Part shown: in pieces, positions 1-12,700 of the stretch
Position numbering within the stretch: position 1 is the first letter of the stretch
Layout of the letters: each line of letters begins with the position of its first letter
Source of the DNA: Megaleporinus macrocephalus
Taxonomy: Eukaryota; Chordata; Actinopteri; Characiformes; Anostomidae
Direction of reading: 5' to 3'
Assembly (NCBI GenBank): GCA_021613375.1
Contig: CM038703.1
Location: forward strand, 24,106,194 to 24,170,193
DNA length: 64,000 bases
The notes under the pieces: generated by a model
What the model saw: the letters and a program-made list of their open reading frames with translations, nothing else
What the model was told of the DNA's origin: nothing
Databases searched by the model: none
Made by a program: the position numbers and the translations under genes

Positions 1-825
1 GAAGCTTGCACAGACCGGCCATCAACACACCGTCCGATGATGGTCACCCAAATCACAACAGACCAAAGCAGCGTTTCCGTAGCTTTATTGGTCCCTAAAT
101 ATTGCATTAAAACACTGTTCGTAATTGTCAGTCAAATGTGTGATTTGTGTTGTTAAAACTGGCAGTTATTGGTCACATTTACCCAATGAAACTATACTGT
201 CAGTGGGTGGGCACTAATGATTAGACCGTGGGACCATAGTGAAACGTTAGCTAATGGCGCTGGCTAAAAGTTTTAACAATGTATATCAGAAAATGGCTCC
301 GTAAAGAAAATGGACCGTGAGACCCAGTCGACTGTTAGCATAGAGCTGCAAACAGAGTCTGCGCTGAGAAGATTCATTTCAACAAAGAGATTACTTTAGC
401 TTTATTGATTTTTTTTCTGACATGGCAAGTTTGGTGTGCTTAGCACGTAGTGTTGTATTGTTTTGTATTTCTGCCTTATTTGCACGTATACTGTGTGATG
501 TTTGTTAAGAAGTGCTTCGTTGGCATACAAATTCGGTTGTTTGCATAATATAGGTGTTGTCAGGATTTGATATTGCTGAGGCAAGCTAATGGTGTTACTG
601 GCTGCATTTTAGCGCCGTATTTTCGGACCAATCAGATTGTGCAGGTTCACTGCCAGAGGTGGCAAAATTCTTTTCACTTTATTAAGCACCGCCCTCATAA
701 AAATTTCTGAGGCCCCCCCACTGTATCGGTGCGTCCGAAATCGCGTACTAGATCAGTACGTACTCAGTTGGAGCTAGAGCGCACTGCCTGTCCGGTAAAG
801 CAGTGCGCTCTTTCAGTGTGCGAGT
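1..825. other. Non-coding flank, no gene seen
   Basis: No open frame here resembles a known protein. Near its right edge is a perfect 12-bp inverted repeat (776-787 with 800-811, arm AGAGCGCACTGC, 12-base loop) that would form a hairpin just before the retroelement remnant. The GCGTCCGAAATCGCGTAC stretch near 730 resembles terminal sequence of fish DNA transposons, but no partner end was found. Confidence 0.4.
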
Positions 826-2500
826 GTGCAGTATACACGCAACCTCGGACGCACTACATCCTCCATCTTACCAACGTCCTGTGACGCAAGACGTCAGACC
901 GTCACGGTAAAGGAATTTCCTGCGGAATTTCCTGCTTATCTGGATGACTACCAAGTTGGATTCCAACAATCTGCGCACCTGGGCCTGCTGACTGCTGCTT
1001 CCCGCTCTAGCCGCCACCTATGTCTGTGAGACTAAAACCTGGCCCAGTGGTAACATCTGCTCCTGCGCCACAACCTGTGCATGTCATCAACTCAGCATCT
1101 CTGACCCATCAAGCGCCTCAAGCGGCATCATCCTTTGAATCAAAACTCCCTAGTGGCCTAGTACCGGCGACGAGTTCCCTCTCTAACCAACAATTTCCTG
1201 CTAATCCAGTAGAGTCTCAGTTTTCAACAGTGTACCAACCTGCCTACAGCTACAGCCAACCAACCATGGAGTCATTTAACACTACTCAGCATGCCAGCCA
1301 TGGAGCTCCACCACCTTTCTCGATCAGATCCTGGAGTGGCTCAGGGATGGCGAACAGTGTCAAAAAAACGCGGTTGCAATCACCCCGAGGACCGGTGCAC
1401 GCTTAAAGCTCCCCTGTAAAACCTCACCATTTTGCACGAGTCAGTTCAGGAAACCAAACAGAAGGTGTACACAGTCAGCCTACTCCCCACAAAGGTGTAC
1501 CTGGATTGGCCCAACAGGTCTCAAAGAGTAATGTTGAAGGTGGTAAAGGTTCTGCTCCATAACGGCGATCGAAGGATGCAGACTTACGCAGTACTCGATG
1601 ACTGGTCAGAGAGGAGCATCGTCCTTCTTACTGTCCGCTCCTGTTGCATGGACCAACCTTGGGGCCTTCCCTGCTTGGTGTCTTACTGAGATTCTGCAGA
1701 GATTCTTGCAGCCCACTGACACACCGGTTCATCTGGAGAGACATGCAGAGGGAGAAAGAGTCAAGTATCTTCAAATGGCAGGTGCTGCCGTTCGGCAATA
1801 CATGCGGCCCTTGTTGGGCTGTATATGCCCTCCAATGTCACACAACCTATGCAAGGCTTTTATCTCCAGCAGTGGGCAAGTAATGTGCCAGCAGGGATCA
1901 AGCATCTTCCCTCAGAAGCCAAATTAGACTGCTGTGAGCTTTGGCTGTCTAAGGGTAGTAACTACCTACAGGAGTCGATCTTGGGCCTCCAGTGGAACTG
2001 TCTCACCGACTCGCTAGGCTTTAAGCAGCGTCCAGTGGACCACCTTGAGCCAACCCTGAGGAACATTTATAGAGCTCTAGTTAGTATGATCCACTGGGCT
2101 TTATCAAACCTATGTACTTCCATGTGTCGACGAGTCTACTGCATCCAGGGAGCTTCACATCTTCTGCGAAGCATCAGAGAGAGTGTATGGTTCAGTAGCC
2201 TACCTACGCACCATCGATGACCAAGGTCATGTCTACACCTCCTTCATGCTAGCCAGATCAAGAGTGCCACAGAAGAAATGCCTTAGCCTGCCACGTCTGG
2301 AACTTAGCGCAGCACTCACTGGTGCTAGGTTCGCCATGTTTATCCAGACAGAGCTGACCATACCCATCCAGCAGACGTTCCATTGATCAGACTCCACTAC
2401 GGTGCTCCAATGACTGAGTTTAGAGTAGTGCCGCCACAAGGTCTTTGCACGCGTATCGCAGAGATTCAAACTCTAATTGAGGTAGCTAGATGGAGGTATG
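826..2500 (+). pseudogene. Decayed BEL/Pao LTR retrotransposon polyprotein
   Basis: Fragments of one polyprotein appear in order across all three plus frames. A low-complexity Pro/Ser/Gln-rich stretch (about 1020-1406) could be gag or linker. A protease-like piece follows (about 1510-1640, YAVLDDWSERS), where the family has Gly after the Asp pair and this copy has Trp. Then a reverse-transcriptase piece (about 1760-1860, WQVLPFG and AVYALQ), a piece with LWLSK and TLRNIYRAL (about 1930-2090), and an RNase H-like piece (about 2190-2380, LPRLELSAAL). Each sits in a different frame or after a stop, so the copy is dead. Family assignment rests on the order and motifs typical of BEL/Pao pol. LTRs were not found. 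Confidence 0.7.
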
Positions 2501-3610
2501 TGAACTTGGGGAGGAATCCGAACTGTCGGACTGTCGCGAACGACCCGACGCTCCAGCGAGGCGAGAGCTTGTCAGTGAAGCTGCTGACTGCAGGGTATTT
2601 CTGAACAGGCATCTCAACACAAGCCTTAACAAAGAGAAAGACACAGACCAGCAAACAACCAGAGCCCACTGCTAACAACAAACGCAGTGTGTGAATCGCG
2701 AAGGCTGCCAAAACACGCTTTTAAAATAAAAGAGTTTTTAAATAGTTTCTGCTTTTTCTGTGGTTTAATTCTTGGTTGTGACAAATATACCTGTTTCTGA
2801 TATTGGGTGTGACACATCCCTCCTGGTTTTACGCCAATGTTGTAGACCCACAACCAGGAGATCGCCATAGCGTAACTACCCAAGCACACACCAACCAGGG
2901 TTGGCAGGTCCTACAAAAATATCCAGCCCAAAGTCAGTCTAAAACCTTTTCTTCAGAAGCTTAAATTAGCCCAAAATATATGTCTGTCACACATTTGAAG
3001 CAAATGGCAAAACAACTATGAATCTATGACTTAGTATTTTGTTTGTGAGGGATTTATTATCAGTATTTCTATTTATATTAAAGTCATTAATAATATTGTA
3101 ACATTAGTGTTTTTTTAGTTATTTTATATCAGTTTTATCTCCCAGTCAAGAACATTTAATAGTAACATAATTAGCAAAAAAAAAAGAACCTTTACTTACT
3201 TATTTCTGTTCTTGCCCCTCCTGAACTCTCTTTCCTCCTCTAATCCTCTTTTAACAATTTTTTCATCGCCTTGTGATTTCTGGTTACATGAAGAGCTATT
3301 ATGAACTTTTAGACAGTTCTTTCCATGCCATGTTTGCTATTTTTTGTTGTTATCTTTTTCTTTTTTTCTTGACTTTTAAGGGCTCCTCCTTCCTTTAGAT
3401 TTTTGTTTTCTTAAGAACTATTTACAGTCTTCAAACTTTTTTCTTCTAAACATCTGTACTCTCTTCCTCAGCAAGTGCTGAGTAAATATCTGCAGTGAAG
3501 AGAGAGATCATTCGTAGTGATGGCTTGAATTTATGGCAGCACACTTTTTTCCTTTGCCTGTAAGCTCTGATTCTCTTTGTATTTAGCAGAGTTTTCTGCT
3601 CCAATCTGTT
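2501..3610. other. AT-rich non-coding stretch
   Basis: Several short frames are open but none resembles a protein. The sequence around 2740-2890 might be tail sequence of the retroelement on its left. The remainder is AT-rich with T-runs and shows no recognisable element. Confidence 0.35.
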
Positions 3611-5285
3611 TCACAGCTTATTCTTTATGAGGTTCATTTGAGAAAATGAACGTTCAACAGCAGCACTGCTGAATGGTAAAGCAAGCAGAGACAGGGCAAA
3701 GTTGCCCAAAATCCCTGTCATCTGCAGCATCTGTGGGCATTGCAACCTCTATCCAGAAGTCCTCAATTTGATTGTCCTCTTTGTATTTCCAATCTAGAGT
3801 ATGTATAAATCTCCACTGTTGCTCTGCTTTTCCTATGTCTCCTTTTTGAAGTGAGAGAAGAAGGTAAGATCATCCAACATTGGCTTATTTACATGCAGAA
3901 CATTGCTTGCTGACAGAAATTTTAGAGCCTCTAGTTGTTACAAATTATCTGGAAGCCTCTTTTTGATTTCTTTAGCCAATTCCAGCATGTAGTCCCTGCA
4001 TCTGCTTTTCAGGTCTTGTAATGCCTGGTCACTTATTCCCCTTGATTCGTACAAAGCAAGACGGAACTGAACCCCAAAGTCTACAGCATCAATGGGCAAA
4101 AGACGATCAGACAGGTTGAATTCCATGATGTCATGCCAGCCCTTGAATGTTTGTGGCAGCCCAATTTGCTCAAGAAGTGATTGGTAGAATGTTACAAGTT
4201 CTTCTAGAACTTTTGCAGGATTGGCTGTGTCAAGCTGAAATATTTTATTAATTCTGTTTAGTTCACAATTGGTTGAACGAATTTCAGGTAGATCAAATTG
4301 ATTTTGTCACTGTACATTTGGTAAAGCAACTCAGCAGTGTAGCTTCTTTCACTATCTTTCATCAGTTGGAAATGCAACCTTAGCTCCTGGTACTGTGTAA
4401 GGATACGGTTGACACACTCATTGATGGCGAGCCACCTAGTGTCTGCTAATTTAAGTATTTTTAGAGGATTTTCACCTACATTTATGGTCTTGTACAATTC
4501 TGCATATTTCTAAAGTCTTTGGGTGGCATTTGAACACCAGCTGTAGGCCTGTGAAACCATGTTCTTTACATTTTGGGGCAAAACATTCGCAGCCTTTGAT
4601 GCACAGAGCTGAAGGGAATGGCAAACACACTTGATGTAGACAATATGGGGGTTACATTCCCGAAATTTCTCCAGCACTGAGTTATGCTGTCCACACATTG
4701 TATTGCAACCATCAGTCGCAAGACCAATGCAATTCTGAACAAACAGTTTGTTGTCATCCAGGAACTTGAATAAAGCATTAGCTATTGTCAGTGAATCACC
4801 AGATGCAATTTGTAAAATTCCTGCAAATGTGCTCATGATTTGAGAGTTTTTCACTGAAGTATCTGATGACTACACATAGCTGTTTTTCGGTTGTAACATC
4901 TGTGCTCTCATCAACGATTAGAGAGTATGGCCCACTCCCTATATCCTCTAAGAGATCTTCATGTGCTGCCGGCCTGATCACTGAATTGATCAGTGCTGTG
5001 CATTTTGTTCTGTGTAAACTAATGCCTTTCTTTGGAATGTCTTCCACTACACATCCTAAATGATTAAGAGTTAGAATGCTTGAATGGCATGCCACATGAG
5101 CAGCCATCTGCAACTCTGCCTCCTTCCCTGGAATACTCGATCTTGTAAACGAGCTGCCTGTGTAAAACAATGTTCTGGAATTTGAGAATGGAGCAGCATT
5201 CCTTTTGGGTTTTTCTGTGGCAGCATGGGCAATCAGATCCCTGTGATGTGAGCTCTTATTTCACGTTTGCAGTATTTGCAATATG
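3611..5285 (-). pseudogene. Decayed hAT-superfamily transposase
   Basis: Read on the minus strand, hAT transposase segments occur in order. A BED-like zinc-finger start (CKYCKREIRAH, about 5230-5285) is followed by a one-base frame change. Next comes a block with IVDESTDVTTEKQL (about 4870-4930), then GLATDGCNTM and CVCHSLQLCASKA (about 4590-4730), then LADTRWLAINECVNRIL (about 4400-4460). The C-terminal dimerisation segment is LLALPFSSAAVERSFSQMN, ending in a stop at 3611-3613. The DE(S/T)TD and ATDG motifs match the catalytic regions of hAT and of host genes derived from it. Stops and frameshifts between blocks make it a pseudogene. Terminal repeats and an 8-bp target duplication were not found. 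Confidence 0.75.
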
Positions 5286-6289
5286 CCTTTTTTCTCGTCA
5301 TTAGGGACACTTTTAATCCATTTCATGAAACCTTTTTCTTTTTCCCAGTCCTTGCAATACCACCTCCCGCATTTCCCCATTTACCTGGCATATTAGCCAA
5401 CGGCTGCTGTTTTCTCTTCACATTGTGTGTCTGTGTTTCTTTCTCTCTCTATCGCTGGCTCGCTCTCTCTCCGCTCTCCTTTTCACGCTGTCCTTTTTCT
5501 CTTTGTCTCTCGCTCCCTCTCTCCGTTTCACACTATCCACCTTTATGTCGTTGTGTTCTCTTGGTTCTTAGTGTCGATTTGTACACGTTTGCCCGCCGTG
5601 TTGACGTAACATCCAAAGCAACACCCACTTTTTTTTTCGGCGTCCGCGATAATTTTTAAAAGTCGCCTCTATAATAATACTGCGGTACTTCACAGGATTT
5701 ACATGATGCATAGTCTTATCAGTTTGGCTGCCAAATATGATCTCACGGCTTTAACACGCGCGTACTTTGTTGTTCTGCCGTGCCACCCTGTGGGTTTAAT
5801 GAACAATATAATAATATAAGGAAATATAAGGAATAAATATCCACATTTCGTCTTCTCATTTTAGACCGTTAGTGAGTCGGGGCAGATCCTAGCGCCTGGG
5901 GCGTCCAGCAGAGTAGGCTGGCCACCCTCCGGTCAGACCTGTACCCGTTCAAAAATTTCACTCGCAGTTTTAAGCGAGGATACGGGCGTCACCCCGCATC
6001 GTTATTTTCCTTACTCATCAGTTTAAGGCATAACCAAGTCAGCTCAGCTGCACCGACCTCAAACACTAAGCCAGCCTGCTCGGTGACGGTGAAGAAGCAA
6101 ATACACAGAATCTTATCATTTGCGTTATATTACTTATTATGATTGCCTAAATGCACATTAAAAAATAAGTCGTGCACTTGAAATGTCAATCTGCTATTAC
6201 TTTTGAACTGTAACGATATGTTCTCTCACGTTGTACTTTTTGACTGCAGTGCATTGTGGGATTGACAAACGTCATCCCTGCGACCACTC
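5286..6289. other. Pyrimidine-rich and unique non-coding DNA
   Basis: About 5400-5550 is a CT-rich low-complexity tract whose open frame is compositional. From 5700 on, no gene or repeat family is recognised. A TGCATTGTGGGA word at 6250-6261 resembles the core of a ZNF143-type promoter element and lies just upstream of the short frame at 6293. Confidence 0.35.
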
Positions 6290-6292
6290 ACA

Positions 6293-6391
6293 ATGGACGG
6301 TCATATCCGCGCTTTGCGTATTTTCTGCTTGCTTGCTGTGTTTCACTGTGAATACAGTTCCGCATTCTTTGTATACAGGGTGAAGTATTAA
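6293..6391 (+). CDS. Short ORF, 32 codons, signal-peptide-like
   Basis: An ATG at 6293 opens a 32-residue frame ending at TAA 6389-6391. Residues 8-18 (LRIFCLLAVFH) are hydrophobic after a basic start, like a signal peptide. The possible splice donor GGGTGAAG at 6378-6385 could make this a first coding exon, but no downstream exon was found before poldip3. A ZNF143-like word lies about 30 bases upstream, the spacing expected near a transcription start. It may be an orphan exon, an upstream ORF of a long poldip3 transcript, or chance. No homologue is recognised. Confidence 0.15.
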   Translation: MDGHIRALRIFCLLAVFHCEYSSAFFVYRVKY

Positions 6392-6739
6392 AAGTCCCCG
6401 TTTTTGTTTATCATGATTATATTTAAACTTGTTGTAAACACACACATTTAATTAATGTTTTCTTTTGCTTTAAACGTGTAAAAGTCTACAGAGGAAAATA
6501 AAGAGAAGTATTTAATAATAAATCTTATCTTCTTACTTGATAAATTGCATTTTTATAAATGTATATTTCTCCACTATAGTTTACCACTATAAACACTATA
6601 GTTACTACATCTGTACTAGTGGAATCGCATCATGTACATGAGCAAATTCCTTAAAACATATGACATAAGAATTTAATCTTCGTTAATAGTTTTTATCAGC
6701 TTTTGTAAACGAAATGACGCCGCGCTGCGTCTTCAGTCC

Positions 6740-6780
6740 GCGCATGCGCTCCCTGCACTGAGAAGGAAGATGGCGGATGT
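6740..6780 (+). promoter_or_regulatory. poldip3 core promoter motifs (NRF1, YY1)
   Basis: A perfect NRF1-type palindrome GCGCATGCGC lies at 6740-6749, 20 bases before the start codon. The word AAGATGGCGG, matching the YY1 consensus, covers the ATG at 6770. No TATA box is seen. This arrangement is usual for housekeeping promoters with very short 5' leaders. Use of these sites is inferred from sequence only. Confidence 0.5.
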
Positions 6781-9700
6781 TTCTTTGGATGAGCTGATTC
6801 GCCGCCGCGGTGCTGCTAAGAGGTAAAAAAAAAACACAACTTTAAAAATGCAGAAAATGTTAAACAAAGTCGTCAGTTCGTTAGTACCACCAGCGATGTA
6901 TTCTCTACATATTTTAGCGTTAACCGCTGCTTTAAACTAGAGCAGACGGAGTATATCGCCGCCTTGAAGTGTTTTGCTTGTCGACCCGCCTCCGTCTTTA
7001 GCACTGGTTGGTCAAGGCGTATAGGCCTGGTAGTGTCCTGTGCTGTGTTTGGCGGTCTGTGCAACGTCCTACTCTGTGATTGGTTCATTCTGCAGTCTAA
7101 CACGCGTGGCTAAACTAGCCTAGATTAGCTTAGCATAGCCGAGTAGCATTACAGATTTAGTCAGAGGTATAAAATTAACCGAGAGTTAATGTTTCAGCCA
7201 GAGCCATGGATAAAATGCAGTTAATTTCGAATTAATCATTTCTGATTACATCTGAATTTCTCCTAAGGAGGTTTAAAGTTTGCTTGTCACTTGATCAAAC
7301 TCAGATTGGGAAAAGGGACAGCTGATTATCCAACAAACACAAATCTGCTTTATCAATTGCTTAATAATGTTTAGTTTAATTTTTAACTCTTCTGTCACAG
7401 CTAAGAAGGTTATTGATCATTTATTAATCAGCTTGAGCTCAATACCCGCAGTGTTCATAACAAGGTTCTGAACCAGGTTAGCAGAAAGGCAATTACGTTG
7501 GCCTGTATAAAAACCTTTTTTAAATAAATTGAATAATTGAAACTAAGGAGACATTTTTTAAGGCTGCTGTCTCAAGTCAGTATTAAATCTTTTGTCCAAA
7601 CTTTGTATTGTTTGAAATAATGTAGATTTGTTAGTTTTTTACTCAGCAGTTTTTACTTGCTGTGTTTCTGCTAAGGTTAGTAAGGGTGCTGGAAAAGGCA
7701 TCTGAAAGATCTGTGGACACACATTTCCAGAAAGCTGCTCTGGGACAATAAGTTACATTAGTTATGATAAGGTATTAAGTCTGCTCTGTTCAACACACCT
7801 ACTTTGTTGGTCCTCCTTGTAGATGTAAAGTTAGAGACAGTAGCTCATGTGTTGCTGCACAGTTTGTGTCATTCTCTAGTCCCTCTTCAGTGGTGTCCTG
7901 CTGGATATTTTTGGTTGGTATACTATTCTTAGTCCAGCATTGACACGGAGATATACCTAATAATGGGCAGTGTGTACATGTATTATCTCATACATAGGGT
8001 TTTTTACTTTACAATATTGTGTGAAACGGATAAAAGAGTTGGTGAGCTATGATGTTTTCATGGAGATGTTTACATTTACAAGTACATGATTTTAGTATAT
8101 AATTGTTATTGTGTTTCTGTTGTTATATATTGTATTATAATTTATTATTTTGAGGTTTAGGTGTGATGGACATTTTATAGAAAGTTGTCACGTCATGCTT
8201 TTCTAAACATATTATAGGCTCTTCAATGATCATCCGCAGTGCAAGTGCATTCTGTCTGTACCAACTTATGAAACTTCAGCAAAAAAACTAAATATTGCTA
8301 TGCTTAGCATGTATAAAGAAAATGTCTTCAAACATTGTTAAAATTAATTTTGCCATATTTTCCAGCCCTAGTTTTATTGTTTCTTTTGCAGGCCGATATT
8401 CGGGAGAGGAGCAGGCACAGTGGGCAGAGGGGCAGGTTTGGCAGGCAGAGGGTCAGGTATGGTGGGAAGGACGTTTGATGCCAGACAGAAGATTGGCACC
8501 AGTGACGTGAGACAGAGACTAGGAGGGGCTGGAGGTAAACCCCTGTTTTCCTCCAAAAATTATACAATATATTGATATTGAAGTATATATATATATATAT
8601 AATTATTTTTTTTTTATTGGTGAAAACTTTTATAGCTAATTCTTTACTCATCTTTCCTTTGGTCTAATGCAGGAATTTATGTCAGATCTAGGCCTTCACT
8701 ACAAAATATTTTACCAGCGATTTGCCCCTTCTGACAAAGCAGATTACCAGGTCAAGAGCTCAATAGGAAGCTATTGAAGATACAGATGATCTGGTAGAGG
8801 GAAAACAGTTTGATCTTTAGCCTTCATATCATGCTCAAAACTGATCTGAGGCATTCTGATATTTTCAGACAAACGATAAAACACTGTTTGCTGTTGCTTT
8901 TGGCTTTTATGCTAAATTATACAGCACATAGGCGAGTAGATGTAAGAACCTGAAGCAGGAACATTTCTGTCTCACACAAACACTCATTTGCCCTCTTCTT
9001 CCCAGTGTTCCAGGTGAAAGATGCACGAGAGCGTTTGGGGCAGAAGGACGCACGTTTCCGTATAAGGGGTAGAGGGGCCACTGTAAACTCAGTACAGGAT
9101 GCCAGACAGACCATAAACTCCCGCAAACAGCAGCAGCAACAACAGCAAGAACCCTCAACAGCCAGCAGCCAGCACACACCTATACCCCACATCCACATCC
9201 ATAACATCACCCCAGTCAGCACCACCCCCAGGGCCATCAATCAGGGACTTAACTCCAGAGTAGGTGTGGCCATCCAGCCCGGAGGTGGGCTCACGAAAGT
9301 GGTGGATGCACGGGATAGACTGAGCTTAAAGAGGAGTATCTCATCACCCAGCCAGGGACCATCAGCTCCACTCAAGATCACCAAAACCATCCAGGTAAGG
9401 CAGAGCATATGAGTATTTCACAAAGTAGAGGGTCTGTCTGCTTAAAAAATGTAACTTTTTTTTTACCATACAGTCATGATTAACAACAGCGGTTAACAAC
9501 TTTTTCTATTAATCTAGAGATACTTGTGCTTGCACATGAATGTGCGACTTCTAGACCAACAGCCAATCACGTCAAATACTGGTGACATAGACCCACTGGC
9601 CAATTAATTAGAAACACCACTTGCATTTACACTTATTGTCTGTTTTATCAGCTCCACTTACCATATAAGAGTACTTTGTGCTTCAACAATTACAGACTGT

Positions 9701-12700
9701 AGTCCATTTGATTTGCTGCATATTTTGTTAGCCCCTTTTAGCCTGTTTTTAGTGGCCAGTGGACACTCACAGGACCACTGCAGAGTAGGTACTATTCGGG
9801 TAGTGGGTCATTCTCAGAATTCCCGTGACACTAACATGGTGGTGGTTTGTGCAAGTGTTGTGGTGTTATGTGTGGTTCAGACACACCAGTGTTGCAGTTT
9901 TTTTAAACACTGTGTCTGCTCCACTAGACACCATGTAGTTGACTGTTAGAGAAAATAGCACATCTGTTGCTACACAATTTGAGTGCATCATCCTCTAGTC
10001 CTTCATCAGTGGTCACAGAATGCTGCCCAAATGTTGGCTAAATAGTTTTGGTTGGTGGACAGATTTCAGCCCACCGCTGACGCTGAGATGTTTTAAAAAC
10101 TCCAGCAGCATGGCTGAGTCTAATCCACTAGTACCAGAACAACATGAACTAACATACCATCATCACATCAGTGTCATTGCAGTGCTGAAAATCCACTCGA
10201 ATAATACCTGCTCTCTTGCATAATACCTGCTCTGTGTACTATGTGTGCTTAAATTCTGTGTTCTGTGGTTGAAAAGTGTTATCTTTCAGGCACTTGTTGC
10301 AGACATTATAAATAAGTATCTTAAGTAGTTGCTGCATAATTGCGTGTATTCTTTTAGTGTTTTTAGGAAGAGTGAGACTTTGTCAGAAGCTTGACCATGA
10401 TAAGTCAGAAGTTTCTGGTCTAAGAGCTATTACTCTAGCTCTTGTTGAAGCCGGTCGCATTTTCTCTCTCTTCTCTCCTTATCTTTCCTGCTTGGCTTCT
10501 CCTGTCTTGTGGCTGTTAAGTATTCCTAAGAGACTCTCTTCACACTGCTTCTAAAACCAAGACGCATGGATTTGATTAAGTGATCTCTCAATGCAATTGA
10601 AACCATCTTCTGTCCTGATGGAACATTTGCAGCTGGATATGCAAGGGGCGCGTGGGAGAAGTGGCATGTCGTGTGCCTGGCGACTCTTTCTGTGGAGGAC
10701 ATCAAAGAAGTTTTCCTTTTTGGCACAATGATTACTGGGGTTTTGCTGCTGATTGGAAAACTGTGGGCAATCAGACTGTGACTTTTAACCGCAACATGGA
10801 AAACATCTTGGAGAAGCACTCAGCTTTGCAATGGAGTGTGGAGAAACTTGAGGACCATGATGGACAAACAGAGTGACTGTGCTAAACTGGCGAGTGGCCA
10901 TCAGCACTGGTCTTGGCCCAGGCGAGCCGCTGATAAAGCAAAAGGCCACTGTCTTCAGAAGGCCACTGTTTTGAGAATCTATCCCTGTATCCCACTCCTT
11001 TGCTGCTTCGCCCCGCCAGGTGTGGCAGGACGGGTCTGTGTGCGCACCGGAATTAATGACTGCGTACCAGATGGCTGCTTGTTGAACTGGTTTTGTGTCT
11101 GCTTCTTCTCTCCCTTACCTGTTGCTAGTTCTGTTTAATGTATTGAATGTGCCTATGTGCAGAGTGTTTTTTCTAATGTTCCTAATTACATTTTGTTTTT
11201 TTCCCTTCTCCTTTCCCTCATGTATCCCTTCTTATTTTTATCATTCCCTGTCTTCCTGTCCTGTCTCCCCTCCCACCTCTCCCCCTCACCTTGTACTTGT
11301 ATGTACGCACAGGTTGATGGCTAATTTTGCCAGTTGCATGTGTACTTGTGAATTGTGACAAAGGCATTCATTCATATTAACGATACATAATCTGGAACTT
11401 AACCTGCCCATGGAATGTAGTTGAGTTAGATCAAAAGTTTAAAGTTAGCTGGCTTAGCAAGAAATCCTAATTTATGATACTGACCCCTTTCAAAAGCTCG
11501 GAGGTATTTCTACTGGAGATTTACGGTGCACATAATTAGAGCTTCCTGTTTTAAGGTGTTCATTTGTTTAGAAGGCTACACCAAACACTATACGATTTCT
11601 TTCTCTCTGTCTCTATATAGCAGAGGCCGGTGGGTATGACCAGTGGAATCCGCATTAATGTGCCTGGCAGGGCAGCTCAGGTGAGCCTTATCTCTGGCCC
11701 ATACATTTTTTTACTCTTCTCTCTGCTTACATGTTAACACATACCAGGAGGAATGGTTGCACCCAGTTGGGTTTCTACACTGATACACTAAAGCAGTGGT
11801 AATATGTATGTTATGTTCTGTCCAGGGTATCTCCACCGATGATGATGATAGTGGTGTCATTCACAACAAACAGATGAAAATCACCACAGCCAATAACATG
11901 GCACCGACACGAGTGAGTTACACATATATAAATATATGTTGTTCTTAAAAAAGGGTATAATCAGTTTATCAGTAATTACCCGAAGCAATATGTTTTTTAA
12001 AGGTTGTTTGTTTTTGTTAGTGTTAACTACCTTAAATTTTTTGAGATCTTTCTCATCCCTCTCTCTCGCTCTCTCTCTAGGTGAATGCAGGTGCTTCATT
12101 CTCTATGTCCACTCCCATCACTAAGGTGGTTAAGAATGACGCTTACACAGCCCCACCCCCTCCAACCCCTGTTGCTGTGGCACCCACTCGTTCCAATGCC
12201 CGCCCTCCTGCACAGACCCTGCAGCCTGTCTCCGGAACGATGGTTACTGGACAGCAAGCCACTGGAAATGACAGCACTCAGTCTGCGCCTCCACAGGTGA
12301 GACACACACTGACTATGGCACTTTTCACACACAAAGTTAAAAAGTTAGTTTGTGTTTTCTGTCATTCAGAGATGCAGCCACTAAGCAATGTTTTACCAGG
12401 ATTTACATACTTAAAATCCTGGAATCAACATTTTTATAACCATTCATAAATATTTTGATTTGAGGCAGCTGTCTACTTGGTGTTGTCTTGGTTTCAAAAA
12501 TCATCAGCTGTTGATAATTTTAAAATGTTGTTCAAAGGGATACCTTTAAATGATGTCTAACATGACTGGCTATTAGTTTCCACATAGAGTCCTGAAATGC
12601 CTACTGGGTTTTTCATGGTGTACTATAGGTTTGCTTGGGCTTTATACAAGTAGGTTAGTAAAGTAATTAGTAATAAAATATATATTTTTAGGAGGTTATG

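Noticed and set aside
5267..5659. 130-codon plus frame
   Set aside because: Composition is a CT-rich tract; the protein is low-complexity Ser/Leu/Phe without motifs, next to a dead transposon.
10357..11358. Several open frames in poldip3 intron 3
   Set aside because: No motif or splice support, and they lie between well-supported exons 3 and 4.
12085..12332. Other frames over poldip3 exon 6
   Set aside because: Shadows; only the frame joined with exons 5 and 7 gives the POLDIP3 family sequence.
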